Below, in pieces: positions 22,778-34,109 of a stretch of DNA of 64,000 bases; position 1 is the first letter of the stretch, and every line of letters starts with the position of its first letter. Below the pieces are notes generated by a model, which was not told the origin of the DNA, made no database searches, and saw only the letters and a list, made by a program, of their open reading frames with translations. This DNA is from Medicago truncatula (taxonomy: Eukaryota > Streptophyta > Magnoliopsida > Fabales > Fabaceae): the NCBI RefSeq assembly GCF_003473485.1, contig NC_053045.1:24712494-24776493 (forward strand), given 5' to 3'. The position numbers were made by a program, and so were the translations under genes.

Positions 22778-23419
22778 ATGGCTGACACTGAACACTCCTC
22801 TAAAAATGTTACAGAAGTTTCTACAGGTACTCTTTTAAATGCATGTCTTTTATATACTAAGGTTTTAATTTTATTTTTTTAAATCAAATTATACAATATT
22901 TTATTGATTAAGAGAAATGGCATGTATTTTACAGATCAGCAATCAAACCAAAGTTCAAAGGTTGAATTTTCTGAAGAAGAGGAAATGCTTATTACAATGG
23001 TTTATAATCTTGTTGGGGAGAGGTTAGTAGACCTTAAATTATTTATTTTTTTATTTTTTAACTTTTTGTTCACTTTCATCCCAAACTTTGTTATTGATGT
23101 TATAATGTATGAAGTACCAAATAAACACAAACATCGGACACGAAAGTAACACTTACATGATGACATTGGTAATTATTTATTAACAGTAATTTGAGAATAG
23201 AATAATTGAATGTGGCTACATGTATATTCGTGTTGACATTCACATGTGTACGACACCAGACAAGCCTTTGATCTAGAGTGTCTGATGTTATAACTATTAT
23301 TATTAGATGATGAATGTGTATTTTCTCATAGGTGGTCATTGATTGCTGGAAGAATTCCTGGAAGAACAGCAGAAGAAATAGAAAAATATTGGAATTCAAG
23401 ACACTCGACTAGCGAATGA
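22778..23419 (+). CDS. R3-MYB (CAPRICE/TRIPTYCHON-like) small protein
   Basis: Exons 22778-22826, 22935-23022 and 23332-23419, joined by GT-AG introns, encode 74 residues ([14 protein letters not shown]... to RHSTSE, stop TGA). Residues 25-70 form a single R3 MYB repeat: [20 protein letters not shown], then [20 protein letters not shown] and W. The intron position within the Arg codon before W47 fits R3-MYB genes. In plants such one-repeat MYBs act in the nucleus as competitive repressors: they occupy bHLH partners and so limit R2R3-MYB complexes that control trichomes, root hairs or anthocyanin. The bHLH-binding signature, normally D/E-L-x2-R/K-x3-L-x6-L-x3-R, has M34 and M38 in place of the acidic and basic residues here, while L35, L42, L49 and R53 remain. 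A TATA-like CTATATATATT lies near 22650. Length and domain make the family call strong; the target process is unknown. Confidence 0.9.
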
Positions 23420-24416
23420 AGTGCCAGCTATGAATGAATGAATCAAGAAATTTGTGGGTAACTTTGAGGGAAATGAAAAGAATGTCGATTTTTATTATTA
23501 CGGCTACTTTTGTTTTTGACAAAAATATTATTACTGCTACTTGAAGTAGCAGCTATATGAAATGAAGCAAGAAATGAATCTTGTCAATTTATATCATAAT
23601 GCTATTTGGTGTTTAATTTTAATTAGAAGATCTACTATTCACTGTTCGTGTAAACAACAGCTCGTTTACTGCAGTGCATTGTAACTTCACTGGCATTGTG
23701 TATTTGTGTTGAGAACTTCTCCAAATTTGTTAGGGTGCAAGCAGTTGGGAAATCAAGTGTGAGCGATTATGTTACACATCGATTAGGAATGGAGAGGGGA
23801 CCGATATATCTATTATCTTAAGATTTTGGATGGAGATGTGGTGTCTAAGTCTCTTATAATCCTAAACGTTTGGTCCATTGCCGCTCCCCGGACTCCCCAA
23901 CATTAACCACAATTTTTGATTTGGAATGACATTTTTTTGCATCCATACACCGTGGTGTCTAAGTACAAAGGATTACCTATGATACGAGCCATGTTTTTCA
24001 AATTGAGGCTGGGGACGTGGATGTAACATTCTAAACTTTTCTAAGCAATATTGTCGTCTATTCTTACAAACTAATATGAGTTTTTTTAGAGCACCTTTAA
24101 TGGTGATCTCTTCTCTTGGTCATTTTGTGGACCCTATTATAACATTTCATCTTGAAGCAACTCTATAATTTTTAACTCCAATGGCGAACTCTAAAGAACT
24201 CATATTGGATCCCACAACTTTACCTCAAATATTAATATTATATTCAAATTTAATTTTATTATAACTAGAAAAATAAATTTAATTATTTTAAATTATTATT
24301 AATACGAAAAAATAAAAAATAAAATTGAACTTAAATTTTTATAACAATAATTGAAAATCAACATTAAATTCATGACATACATAGTAAAAATTCATACTAC
24401 CAAATATTAAATTTTA
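23420..24416. other. 3' flank of the R3-MYB gene; no other gene seen
   Basis: Intergenic DNA. Around 24089-24200 there are words such as GAGCACCTTTAATGGTGATC and AACTCCAATGGCGAACTC, typical of termini of small plant DNA transposons, possibly the downstream end of the element that carried the pseudogene at 24623-25667. Confidence 0.4.
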
Positions 24417-24588
24417 GGGAAATGCTAACCATTGCCCTTGGGGCATTGGATAAAGGAATAAAAATAGAAATTTTGTGTTGGAAAATGATAAAAAAAATGG
24501 TCAAGTCAACTTGTAAAAAGTTTATAAATTGTTGTTTCCAATGTAAAACTACTAATTTTGGTTACCTTAACCATTGCCCTCAGAGCCC
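24417..24588. mobile_element. Short MULE-type MITE, copy 2 of 3
   Basis: Flanked exactly by TAAATTTTA (24408-24416 and 24589-24597). The left terminus GGGAAATGCTAACCATTGCC matches copies 1 and 3. The right terminus is more diverged. The central GC palindrome of the other copies is degraded here (CCTTGGGGC), so this is an older or divergent member. Confidence 0.78.
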
Positions 24589-24622
24589 TAAATTTTAATA
24601 ATACTACAACATTTCATCTTAA

Positions 24623-25667
24623 CTAAAGTCCATACTTTTCCTTGAGCTTATTACAATATTTTTCATGAACTTGACGTTGACTCTCATTCATCGTGGACGT
24701 GTCTGACATGATGACTTGGAATGCCTTAAACTCTATTTCCTCCATCTTTAGGATGTTTTCTTCCTCCTTAAGATGTGCGAGTTTTTCCATGGGTGCTACT
24801 CTTTTATACATTGTATCATGGACAACCTTAGAAGACGTTTCAGTTGCATTTGCGTTTACCTTTGCCTTCCTTTTTGTCGCCTTTTGCCCCATGGGACGCT
24901 CCATTGGAGATGTTGAATTAAATTCATAACTCGAAGGTGTCTCTGGATTCGGTGATGATGAGTGCCCCACCAGTAGAAGTCTTTGTTCTTTTTGAAGAAG
25001 TTGCAATTGGTGCTCCCATTCATTTATGTTCATCTTTCAATAATCGCCATGCATACTCGAGAGTGAATGGTACATCATCATCTTGAGAAAAATAAGCATG
25101 TGCATTGTTCATGATATCATTCTTCGAGGTTCCACTTTTCTTTCCATCAACAGCTGAACTATAACACCCATTAAATTTATTAACGAGACCACTTATTCAA
25201 TGAAATCAAGATTTTAATTGACTAGGTTCCTTCTCTCATAACTGCCCATGATACTGATTATAATTAGCAGCGATCCTTAACCAAAAAATTTCTGCTTTTT
25301 GATCATTTCTCACAATAGGATCCTTTGAAATATTGAGTCATGTTTGAATAAGAATTATATCCTCATCCCTTGTGAATAGCTCACAAGGCTTTGTGGGAGC
25401 AGAACGTTTTTTTTTCTTCTCCCCAAACGTAATATTTTCAAGACCAACTTGGGTTGAAGATTGTGAAACATGACATTCTGACATAGACCCAGTTGATGTT
25501 TCAGGTTCATAACAAGTAAACTCTCCACTTTGTGTATCCCTTGGAGGTCTATAAAATATGTTGGGGTTAGTTGGCGGCAACGGAAAAATGGTTGTGTTTG
25601 TCGGCGGTGACAAAAATTTAGAATTTTGAGAACTTCCGTGTTGGTGATTTTGCATAAAATGTAACAA
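24623..25667 (-). pseudogene. Broken NAM-associated/transposon ORF1-like gene
   Basis: On the minus strand an N-terminal piece (from 25667) reads through SAPTKPCELFTRDEDIILIQ to a stop. The next segments continue in translation as LNISKDPIVRNDQKAEIFWL, RIAANYNQYHGQL and AWRLLKDE, and a C-terminal piece (25033-24623) carries RPMGQKATKRKAK, coiled-coil Glu/Lys stretches and QRQVHEKYCNKLKEKYGL. This order (Myb-like start, linker, NAM-associated C-terminal helix region) is typical of an abundant plant family linked to PIF/Harbinger-type elements. Several stops break it. It lies just outside the left end of the intact PIF element and is transcribed away from it. Confidence 0.7.
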
Positions 25668-26844
25668 AGATTGTTGATATTATTTTAATTGGGATTCATT
25701 GGATAATACAAACAATGAACAAAAAAGACTAAGCCTCTGTTTGGTACTGCGTTTGAAACCCTCAAACGTGGGTTTACTTTTTAAAACACGGTTTCACCAA
25801 AAAGTTTGGTGTTTGGATACCTGCAAAAGCAATTCAGCCAACCGTGAAAACAGTCCCAAACGCAGGTTTACAAGAAGCTACAAGTTTAAGCTTCTGCGTC
25901 AAAGCAAACGCCAGTTGTAGCTTCAACTTTTCAGTGACATGTATATTTACCAAATTACCCATAAATTCAAGCCTTCAATCTCTCTTTCTCACAGTTTTCT
26001 TCCTTTTTATTACTTCACATCACTTCAAACTTAAATTTTCTGCTAATTGTGAAGATTTTGCATATCCAAGCTTTCAATTATCTTCAGCTTTTCCCCTATT
26101 TTTTCAGATTTCATGGTTAATCTCATTACTCATGGTATATGTGTTGGTTGGGTGAATTTATTCCTTCAACTTTTCCCCTATATATGATGCTTATGAGCTA
26201 CTTGTGAGAACCATTCCATTGCTCTGCCAAGGCCTGAAGGTAAATACATATTCATATTTTTTTTGCTTTGATTACTTGCTTCAATATTGTTAATTTCTAT
26301 TTCTCTTTGCTCTATTTGTTACAAGTTTTACATTAATTTTTCCATCCTACATCAATGCATTGTATGTGTTTGATAAATAGTCTCAAAGAAAAAACAATTT
26401 TCTTATATTGATATGTTTATGTTGATGAATTTTCTTGACCTGTAGAAGTGATTGTTATGTTATTATTGATGTTTATCTTTATTTTTTTCTTTCTGTTTTT
26501 GTGTTTTTAGCAAGGAGTCTATTGTTTTTGTTTAAGGTACTTGGTGTGTTCAAAGTAATTGAATGAACTAATGTAAGAAAAGAAACTTATAGCTTCAAGC
26601 CATTGTTGTAATTCTAATTTTTGTGCCTTTACGAAAAATTCCAAAGTAACAGAACTCATTCTTAGCACAAAGTAACAGAACTCATTCTTAGCACAAAGTA
26701 ACAGAACTTCTTCTAGTATTGTTTTTGTTTTCTGTTATCATTTTCATCTGCACAAAACAAGGATATTGGTGTTAGTTTGATCAAGTTGCTTATGTATAGT
26801 TTGTTTCATTTTTTTTTTTATCATACTTTTGTGTATATAGTATT

Positions 26845-27901
26845 ATGGACTCACTTAAGAGGAAAGTTTCTGCTAACCCCCCTTCAACTAACAATGAGGG
26901 TCAAAGTTCCAAAGCTAGTTGGAGGGATCTTAAAGCCACCGAGTACTTTGTCAAGGCATGTTTGGATCAAGTTTCCAAGAGTCAACGCAATGGTACTTGT
27001 TTTACCAAGAAAGGATGGCAAGGTATTGTTTCCCAATTTAATGAACAAAGTGGACTGAATTATGACAAGGTAAAATTGAAGAATAGGTATGATAGCTTGA
27101 GAAAGGAATGGAAAGTATGGTATAACTTGTTTGGAAAAGTTACCGGATTAGGATGGAATTTTGAGAAGAATACCGTTGATGCATCCGATGAGTGGTGGGA
27201 GAAGAAAGAATTGGTATGTGAATCACAAATATCTTGTTTAGTAATATTTTTAGGCTTATATTTACCTTAGATTTATATGTTAGGTTATGAATATGCAGGA
27301 AAATCCTCAATATGCAAAGTTTAGAGACAAGGGACTTCCATTTGCTCACCAACTAACCACACTTTTCAAGGATGTAGTGGCTAATGGAGAGCATGCTTGG
27401 GCACCATCAAGTGGTGTATTACCTAATGAGAACTTGGGTAATGATGATAATGATGTTGGCTTGGATGTTGAAGGCTCGGGTGATAGTGAAGATGCAAGCA
27501 TTGGAGCAACAATTGGTTTTGAAAATATTAACTTGAATACATCACAAGGAGTTGCTAGTCAAAGTAGTGGACAAAAGAGAAAGAGAGTTATTGGGGCTGA
27601 ACAGAAAGGAAAGAAAAAAGCTACTCCTTCAACGTCAATAGCTGAGGCTGTTAATGTTATTGCGGAGACTTGCAAGTCGCGGAATGAGGCTATAAGTAAT
27701 GCATCTATTGGTGAGGTGATGGCTGAGATTCAAACCATGGAGGCAGTTACTTCTGATTTAGAGTTTCATACAATGTGTTGTAACCTAATGATGTTTAAGC
27801 CAGCTAGGGAGATGTTTGTATCACTGTGGGGTTTTGAGGAAAGAAGGTTGATTTGGCTAAATTTTACATCATTCAACCCTACTCTATTCATGAGGCCGTG
27901 A
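26845..27901 (+). CDS. PIF/Harbinger ORF1, Myb/SANT-like DNA-binding protein
   Basis: Exons 26845-27213 and 27299-27901 join in frame (donor TTG/GTATGT, acceptor TATGCAG) to give 323 residues. Residues about 25-118 are a Myb/SANT-like (trihelix-type) DNA-binding domain: ASWRDLKATEYFVKACLDQV, GWQGIVSQFNEQSGLNYDKV, LKNRYDSLRKEWKVWYNL and DEWWEKKE. A central acidic and Ser-rich linker follows, then a basic patch QKRKRVIG..KGKKKA that could serve as nuclear localisation signal. The conserved C-terminus ends in FKPAREMFVSLWGFEERRLI and W. In this superfamily the ORF1 product helps the transposase enter the nucleus and bind element ends. No stops or frameshifts are present. It lies about 1.1 kb upstream of the transposase gene, in the same direction. 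Confidence 0.85.
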
Positions 27902-29044
27902 TTTGGAAAAAAATTGGCTCAAGAATTGGCTTAGTGATGTGTCTTGGACTTAGCTTATGCTTTTGGACTTAGTTTATGTATTTGGTTTCTTAGTTTATGT
28001 ATTTGGTTGCTTAGTTTGTGTTTAGATCTTTATTATGTCGCACTATGTGTTAGGATTTTCCTTTATAAATTCCGTATTAAGAACTCAAGTAGTATGGTGA
28101 TATAAAACCTATGTATTATGCCTTGTGAATTTGAATGAAGTGAATTTGTTACATGGTTGCCTCTGTTATTTTTTATATGTCTTATGACTTATTGGTTAAA
28201 TTATTAAATGGTAATGGAAACTATTGTGTCTGGCAGACAAGTGTGAACTAGTTTGTGCTAAGCTGCAAAAGGATGTACTGTATGTAGATTTGTTGAAGAT
28301 TGGGACTACAACAAAATTATCATCTGTGTCAGGTAATAAAGCATCTTACAGAACTTGTTTGGTGCATGTATTATGTTAAAGTTCACTTTTGTAGGTTTGC
28401 CTTCTTAGTTGGCAATCCCCTGTTTCTAGCTATTTTAAATTTTAGTTGTTTCTCTTTATCTATGTTAGTCTAGTAATCTAGTGTTAGTATATGAGCTTGA
28501 AAGGCTGATGCTTATAAATCATGCTTATATGTTAGTTGGAACCTGTGAACTAATTACCTTCATTTTATCTGATATATAACAACCTTAATGATTAGGAGTT
28601 TTGAGGCTGGGGTATGCTTTTTTCTACTGCTGCCTTCTCAGGTTTGTTGCCATTTTGGTATATGGCAGCCTTAAGTCCTTAACAGTTGCAGCTAGGTGCT
28701 TTTTTCTGGTTCTGTGCGTGAGTTCTAACTGTTGAGATTTTTCTATTTTTCTGTTTTGTTTCAGAGGCCTTATGTTGTTGTCTGCTACCAGTCATTCATA
28801 ATAATTTTAAATTGCCGGCCACCTTTTAAAATACATTCAATGCACGTATTTTATTAGAAGATTAAGATGATTCATTGAATACCAGTAACCTTCCTTCACT
28901 AACCAAATTATAAACAAAATAATTATGGGCTCAAGGGTATACAATGCACATGTATTTTGGTGCATGTATTATACTGGCAGATGGGATACAATGGATGGTA
29001 GTGTTTATATATTGTCATTTACACACAGGTCCATCTTTATTAAA

Positions 29045-30348
29045 ATGAATGTTTGGAAGGAACAATTGGAACACAATACACAAGAGGAAGAAGATGATGA
29101 TACATTTGAAGAATCCTATATTTTCGCTGCACTACTTGGTGAGTATGCAACAAAATATTTATGCAAAGCGCCATGTAGAACTAGTGAGCTCACATGTCAT
29201 GCATGGGTTCAAGAAATATTGCAAGGGAATCCCACTCGTTGTTATGAGATGTTTCGAATGGAAAAACATATTTTTCATAAACTTTGCCATGAATTGGTGG
29301 AACATGATTTAAAGTCTTCTAAACATATGGGGGTTGAAGAAATGGTTGCAATGTTTTTGGTCGTTGTAGGCCACGGTGTCGGTAATAGAATGATTCAAGA
29401 AAGATTTCAACATTCGGGTGAGACTGTAAGTAGACATTTTCATCGTGTACTTCATGCATGCCTTAAGTTGTCCTTCAAATATATTAAACCCGAAGATCCT
29501 ATGTTTCGTGAATGTCATGCCAAAATTAAAAATGATCAATGTTATTGGCCTTTTTTTAAGAATGCTATAGGAGCAATTGATGGTACACATGTGTCATGTG
29601 TAGTTAGTGCTAGTGAGCAACCAAGGTTTATTGGAAGAAAAGGATATCCAACACAAAATATTATGGTTGTATGTGATTGGAATATGTGTTTCACTTTTGT
29701 ATTAGCTGGTTGGGAAGGCACTGCCCATGATGCCCGTGTTTTTGACAAAGCTCTTACTATTGCTAACCTTAACTTTCCGCATCCTCCTCAAGGTATGTTA
29801 TATATTGCCTTACTATATATGATTTGTTATATCAATAATTAACTTATTTTCATATTTTAATAATTAATTTATTTTTAGGTAAGTATTATTTGGTAGATTC
29901 TGGTTATCCAACACCAATAGGGTACATTGGTCCATATAGATGTGAACGTTATCATCTTCCTGAATTTAGACGTTCAAGTGGGTTCGAAAATCATAATGAA
30001 GTAATCAATTACTATCACTCAAGTTTAAGATGCACAATTGAAAGAACTTTTGGGGTATGGAAGAATAGATTTGCAATTCTGCGTAGCATGCCTAAGTTCA
30101 AATATGAGACGCAAGTTCATATAGTTGTCGCAGCAATGGCAATACACAACTTTATTAGAAGGAGTGCTGAAATGGATGTTGATTTTAATCTTTATGAAGA
30201 TGAAAATACTGTCATTCACCATGATGATGATCATAGATCAACTAACTTGGATCAATCCCAAAGTTTCAATGTAGCTTCTTCTTCAGAGATGGATCATGCT
30301 CGAAACTCAATCCGCGATCAAATTATAGCGTATAAGCTAAATAATTAA
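29045..30348 (+). CDS. PIF/Harbinger DDE transposase (DDE_Tnp_4)
   Basis: Exons 29045-29792 and 29879-30348 join in frame through a short intron (CAAG/GTATG, TTTTTAG/GTAAG) and give 405 residues. An in-frame ATG at 28925 would add 40 residues without family resemblance, so the later start is preferred. An N-terminal helix-turn-helix-like region (about 110-145, ERFQHSGETVSRHFHRVLHA) precedes the catalytic domain. Catalytic residues are visible: D179 in GAIDGTHV, D256 in LVDSGYP, and E304 in RCTIERTFGVWKNRF. The C-terminal part ends with MAIHNFIRR and an acidic tail. This enzyme cuts and inserts the element at TTA/TAA targets in the nucleus. No disabling mutation is visible, so it may still be active or only recently silenced. 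Confidence 0.88.
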
Positions 30349-30892
30349 AAATGTAATAATTTTCAATATTATATTGCACTTGAACTTATATTATCTATTA
30401 TCTATTTGTAATATACTTTAGAGCCCTGCCATTTTTTATACATATTTACAAATCTATGATTATGTATTAATAATTTACGTATATTTTAGTTTACAATTGT
30501 GTAATTTCTCATTTGTTTTACATCTTTTTATGCTTATATTATTTTATTAAAAATCACCCAATTGATAAAAAATAATATTAAAAATAACATAAATTAATAT
30601 TATTTTAAAATTAATTTTGGAACCAATAAAATTCATGTATGATAAGTTGAAATAATTTTTTAATGAGAATGAGTTTTAAATACAATTAAAAGGATAGTTT
30701 AGTCATTACACATTCAAAATCAATTTTGATTCAAACTATCCAAACAACATCAACCCACATGAATCACTTTTAATAAAGTGTATCCAAACATAAATCAATT
30801 CACATTCAACTCACTTTTAACCAAAATCAATTCTCTCAAACTCAATTCTATCAAAATCAATTCTCCCTGCTGCCATACCAAACACACACTAA

Positions 30893-33800
30893 AGAGATGA
30901 AATTATGAAGGTAAGATTGTGTGTAAAATTAAGAACAAAGAGGTAAAATTGTGAATGTAAAAAATTTGCAAGTGATCACAATTTATAGGTAAAAAAATTT
31001 TCATTGTAAAAACACATAAAATTAACACATAGTTTCACAACGGTCATATTGGTAAAGTAAAAATTATTGCAATGACAACAAGTCATGTCAATGTAAAATG
31101 GTCATATGTGCATCCTCCATATTTTACAACAATCATATTTGCTTAATCAAAATAATAATAAATACATACAACTGGTGAAAGAAAAGTTAACAATATATAA
31201 TAGTCTTATTTTAATCAAACTAACCATTGAGTTGAGTTGCTTCAGAAAGTGACAGTAGCTATAAAGTGGCGTACCCCAATGGTAAAATATACAAAATCAT
31301 CTACAGTTTAACATGCCAAGCTGTCGGACAGCAACAAAGTAACTTCCGTTGGAGTTGGCCTTACTGTCTTTGTCTTGACACACTTTATGAATTTTTTTTC
31401 TAAAGGTCACCTATCCCAAAATTTATTCAAGTCAAACAAGCTTAGCTATCATGTTTTTTTTATGATATGAACTATCAAAAAGAATATGTATCTTGTTTTC
31501 ATTAGCTCATACTATAAAATTTTATAGTTATGCCTGTATGTTTTTAAGATATTTTGAGATAATCGACCTTCTGAAAAGTTATCATAAAGTGTGCCCATCC
31601 ACAATTTGAACTAAAATTGAACAACATATCTTAAGTTTGTATTTTAGACAACTTGTAATTTTTGTTTCGTAAACATATTATAAAGTATTGAACAACTTTT
31701 TGTTTTGTACGATATTTAATGGACAAAAATTTATTTTAATATTTTAAACAACTTGTACTTTACATGCACGCGCGATTTGTTTAAGCACAAAATCAAGTAA
31801 ATGGGGAATTTTGTGGGACAAATGAAATTGATTTTAAAGTTTTGTGTCTTTATCTTTTCAAATTGAAGAAATTGAGAGAAACATAAATGTAGAGGATTCT
31901 AATAATAAATACGTACAAACTTGGATCCAAGTAATATTCAATTTTATCTATCTCAATCGATCAAAGCGTCCCATCCAGCCCATCCCATAAAACATGTGTA
32001 AATTGTCCAGAGCATTTCCTCTAGCAACATCATGCTACAATCAGATTGTAAATTAACTATTTTTAGTAGGTGCATAAATTACGAGTACCGTTTTATGTTA
32101 AAGATGAATATTTGAAGCAAAGTGTACCGCAAATGATGGTTGTATACACCACAAATTCTTGCAAATATTGTTGTGTTGTGTCCAAGAATCCTTCAGAGCC
32201 ATCATCAAGATAATCTACGTAATGGTAATAATTCTAGGTTAAATATATTTGAACAATAAATGAGCCATAATATGTATGTGTTTGTGCTACAACTGAGTTT
32301 TTTCACAGCTTATTGTAATACGTCACTAGACACTATCATTCCATGGCACAAGCATTCAAAATCATCACATGTATATTCATTGTTTCCCACTTTGAAAATT
32401 GTATCACTACAAAATCACCATAAACTTGTGTTGTTTTAGACAGAAGATTATAACAAAATCAAGGTAAACTAAATAACATCATATACATTCTTAAAACCAC
32501 TTGTCTTGTGTTGAGGTCCTCCTGAAAAACATAAGCAAATACCCTGACTTCCAAATGATCTAGTTTCATGTTGGGTGTAGTCTTTACAACACACTTGAAA
32601 TTCTGTTGAAGAGATTTGATTGTTAATATAATGCAGTTAATGTAAGTATTTATTTATTTCTGGTTTATATAATATAATTGTCTCACCTTTGGAACAATGA
32701 ATCCATTGTTGTTTCTGAAAGCAGTTGGATTTCCACTATCAACGCACTCTTACCTTGACCACCTAGAGAACATCTGTTGCGTTTATTGTTTTTAGAGAAG
32801 GACCAGTTTTGGGACGTGATCCGAACTCATGATTGAGTTTCAATCCTTCTCCCGGTGAGGGTGTAAAAGACAACTTTTTGACATTTTAGTATGTGTTGTT
32901 CTTGTGTCCTTCTGTATATAACTACAAATAAGTAAAATAACAAAACATATACATTTAACCTTTCAAGAAATCTATATATAAATTTATTGACAGTATGCGG
33001 AAAAAACTAGATGGATATTCAGCTTTGTGCTAACTCATCTTCTGTTCTCATAATTAAAAGTCTTGTTAAAAGCTTCACATTCTTTACCATGATCACTATC
33101 TGCATCAGATTGAACATACAGAAGCTTCCCTTTGTTGGTTTATTGCCTTTTGTTATCTGGAGTAGTCTGTATGAAGGCTTATGGTGTGAATGTTATTTTC
33201 TTTTGTTTCGAACCTTCATCCTCTGTGTCTGAAATATTTACTGCATCAATGTTTTTTAGCTTTTCCATCATTTTTTGTAAACCTCAATCTTGATTCTGAG
33301 TTTCTTTTGGCACACCAGTGTTTTTGGTCACATTATTTCTGTTGTCTGCCACATCTAGAGAGTAACCCGAGCAGCTATAAACGTTGGCATCATGGGGTTT
33401 GGGGGTAGGAGAGTTACAACATCAACTTTCATTAGTTCCTTTATGTACTGTTTAATCATATTAGTGTTGCACATTTCCAGGATATCAATATGTACACTTA
33501 TACCTTGCATATAAATATTGATTGTGTAATAAAGCTAATGTTGTGGTATGTTTTCTTTAACAATGAATAACATATGATAACATATTTGTTTATTGGGTTC
33601 TTATGAAATTTATACCTCAATAGCTTTTAGAATGTCAGCAAGAGTAACTTATTTAGTGTTGTTGTCAGGTTTTGGAGACTCACACATTGATTCTCTGTGA
33701 CAAAGATTCCTCTACAACTTATCCAGTGTAATATGTTACAATTTTAACGTACTCCAAAATTTAAAAAACTTCACAGAAACATTCATCTTATGAGTATTTA

Positions 33801-34100
33801 TTATTATGCCATTATCAAACCAGCTATAAACATGTTTTATGAAAAATTATGCATTATATCCACCCTTGAAGCAACTTGTGGCCCAGACCTACATATACCA
33901 TACATAGAAATTAAACAGTGAATAATAAAGAATAAACGAATAATTAAGTACTTTAATTAGGAAGCTTGCATTTCATTTTCGTCTGTTTGAGGTTGGAGAT
34001 CTATGAAATTCTTAAGAATGGACATAGATTTGTAAGAGACTGATAATAAAGCAAAGTAACCCTTATAATAATCAAGTGGTGTATTTCAGTCAGGAGGGTG
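30893..34100. other. Intergenic DNA without recognised gene
   Basis: Mostly AT-rich. On the minus strand around 32700-32880 a stretch translates as a coding-like segment (SPGEGLKLNHEFGSRPKTGP) ending at a stop, and nearby segments at 32480-32600 are also fairly open. They may be remnants of a repeated gene family or transposon, but I could not place them. Small plus-strand frames at 33011-33408 look like chance. Confidence 0.4.
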
Positions 34101-34109
34101 TTATTTTTA

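Larger units (their letters stand above)
25733..30889 (+). mobile_element. Complete PIF/Harbinger transposon
   Basis: TAA flanks both ends (25730-25732 and 30890-30892). Left terminus GCCTCTGTTTGGTACTGCG and right terminus complement GTGTGTGTTTGGTATGGCA match at 13 of 19 positions. Inside, in the same direction, lie a two-exon Myb/SANT ORF1 and a two-exon DDE transposase, both free of stops. This is the gene content of autonomous PIF/Harbinger elements, in which ORF1 and transposase are both needed for movement. A 26-base tandem repeat (about 2.5 units) lies at 26642-26709. Between the two genes (27902-29044) no further coding sequence is recognised. Confidence 0.85.

Noticed and set aside
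25699..26155. Small plus-strand frames of 73 and 103 residues at the left end of the PIF element
   Set aside because: Built from terminal-repeat and leader sequence of the transposon; no domain.
32480..32880. Possible minus-strand exons of a replication-factor-like gene
   Set aside because: Only short open segments with no motif I can name with confidence; may be a decayed repeat.
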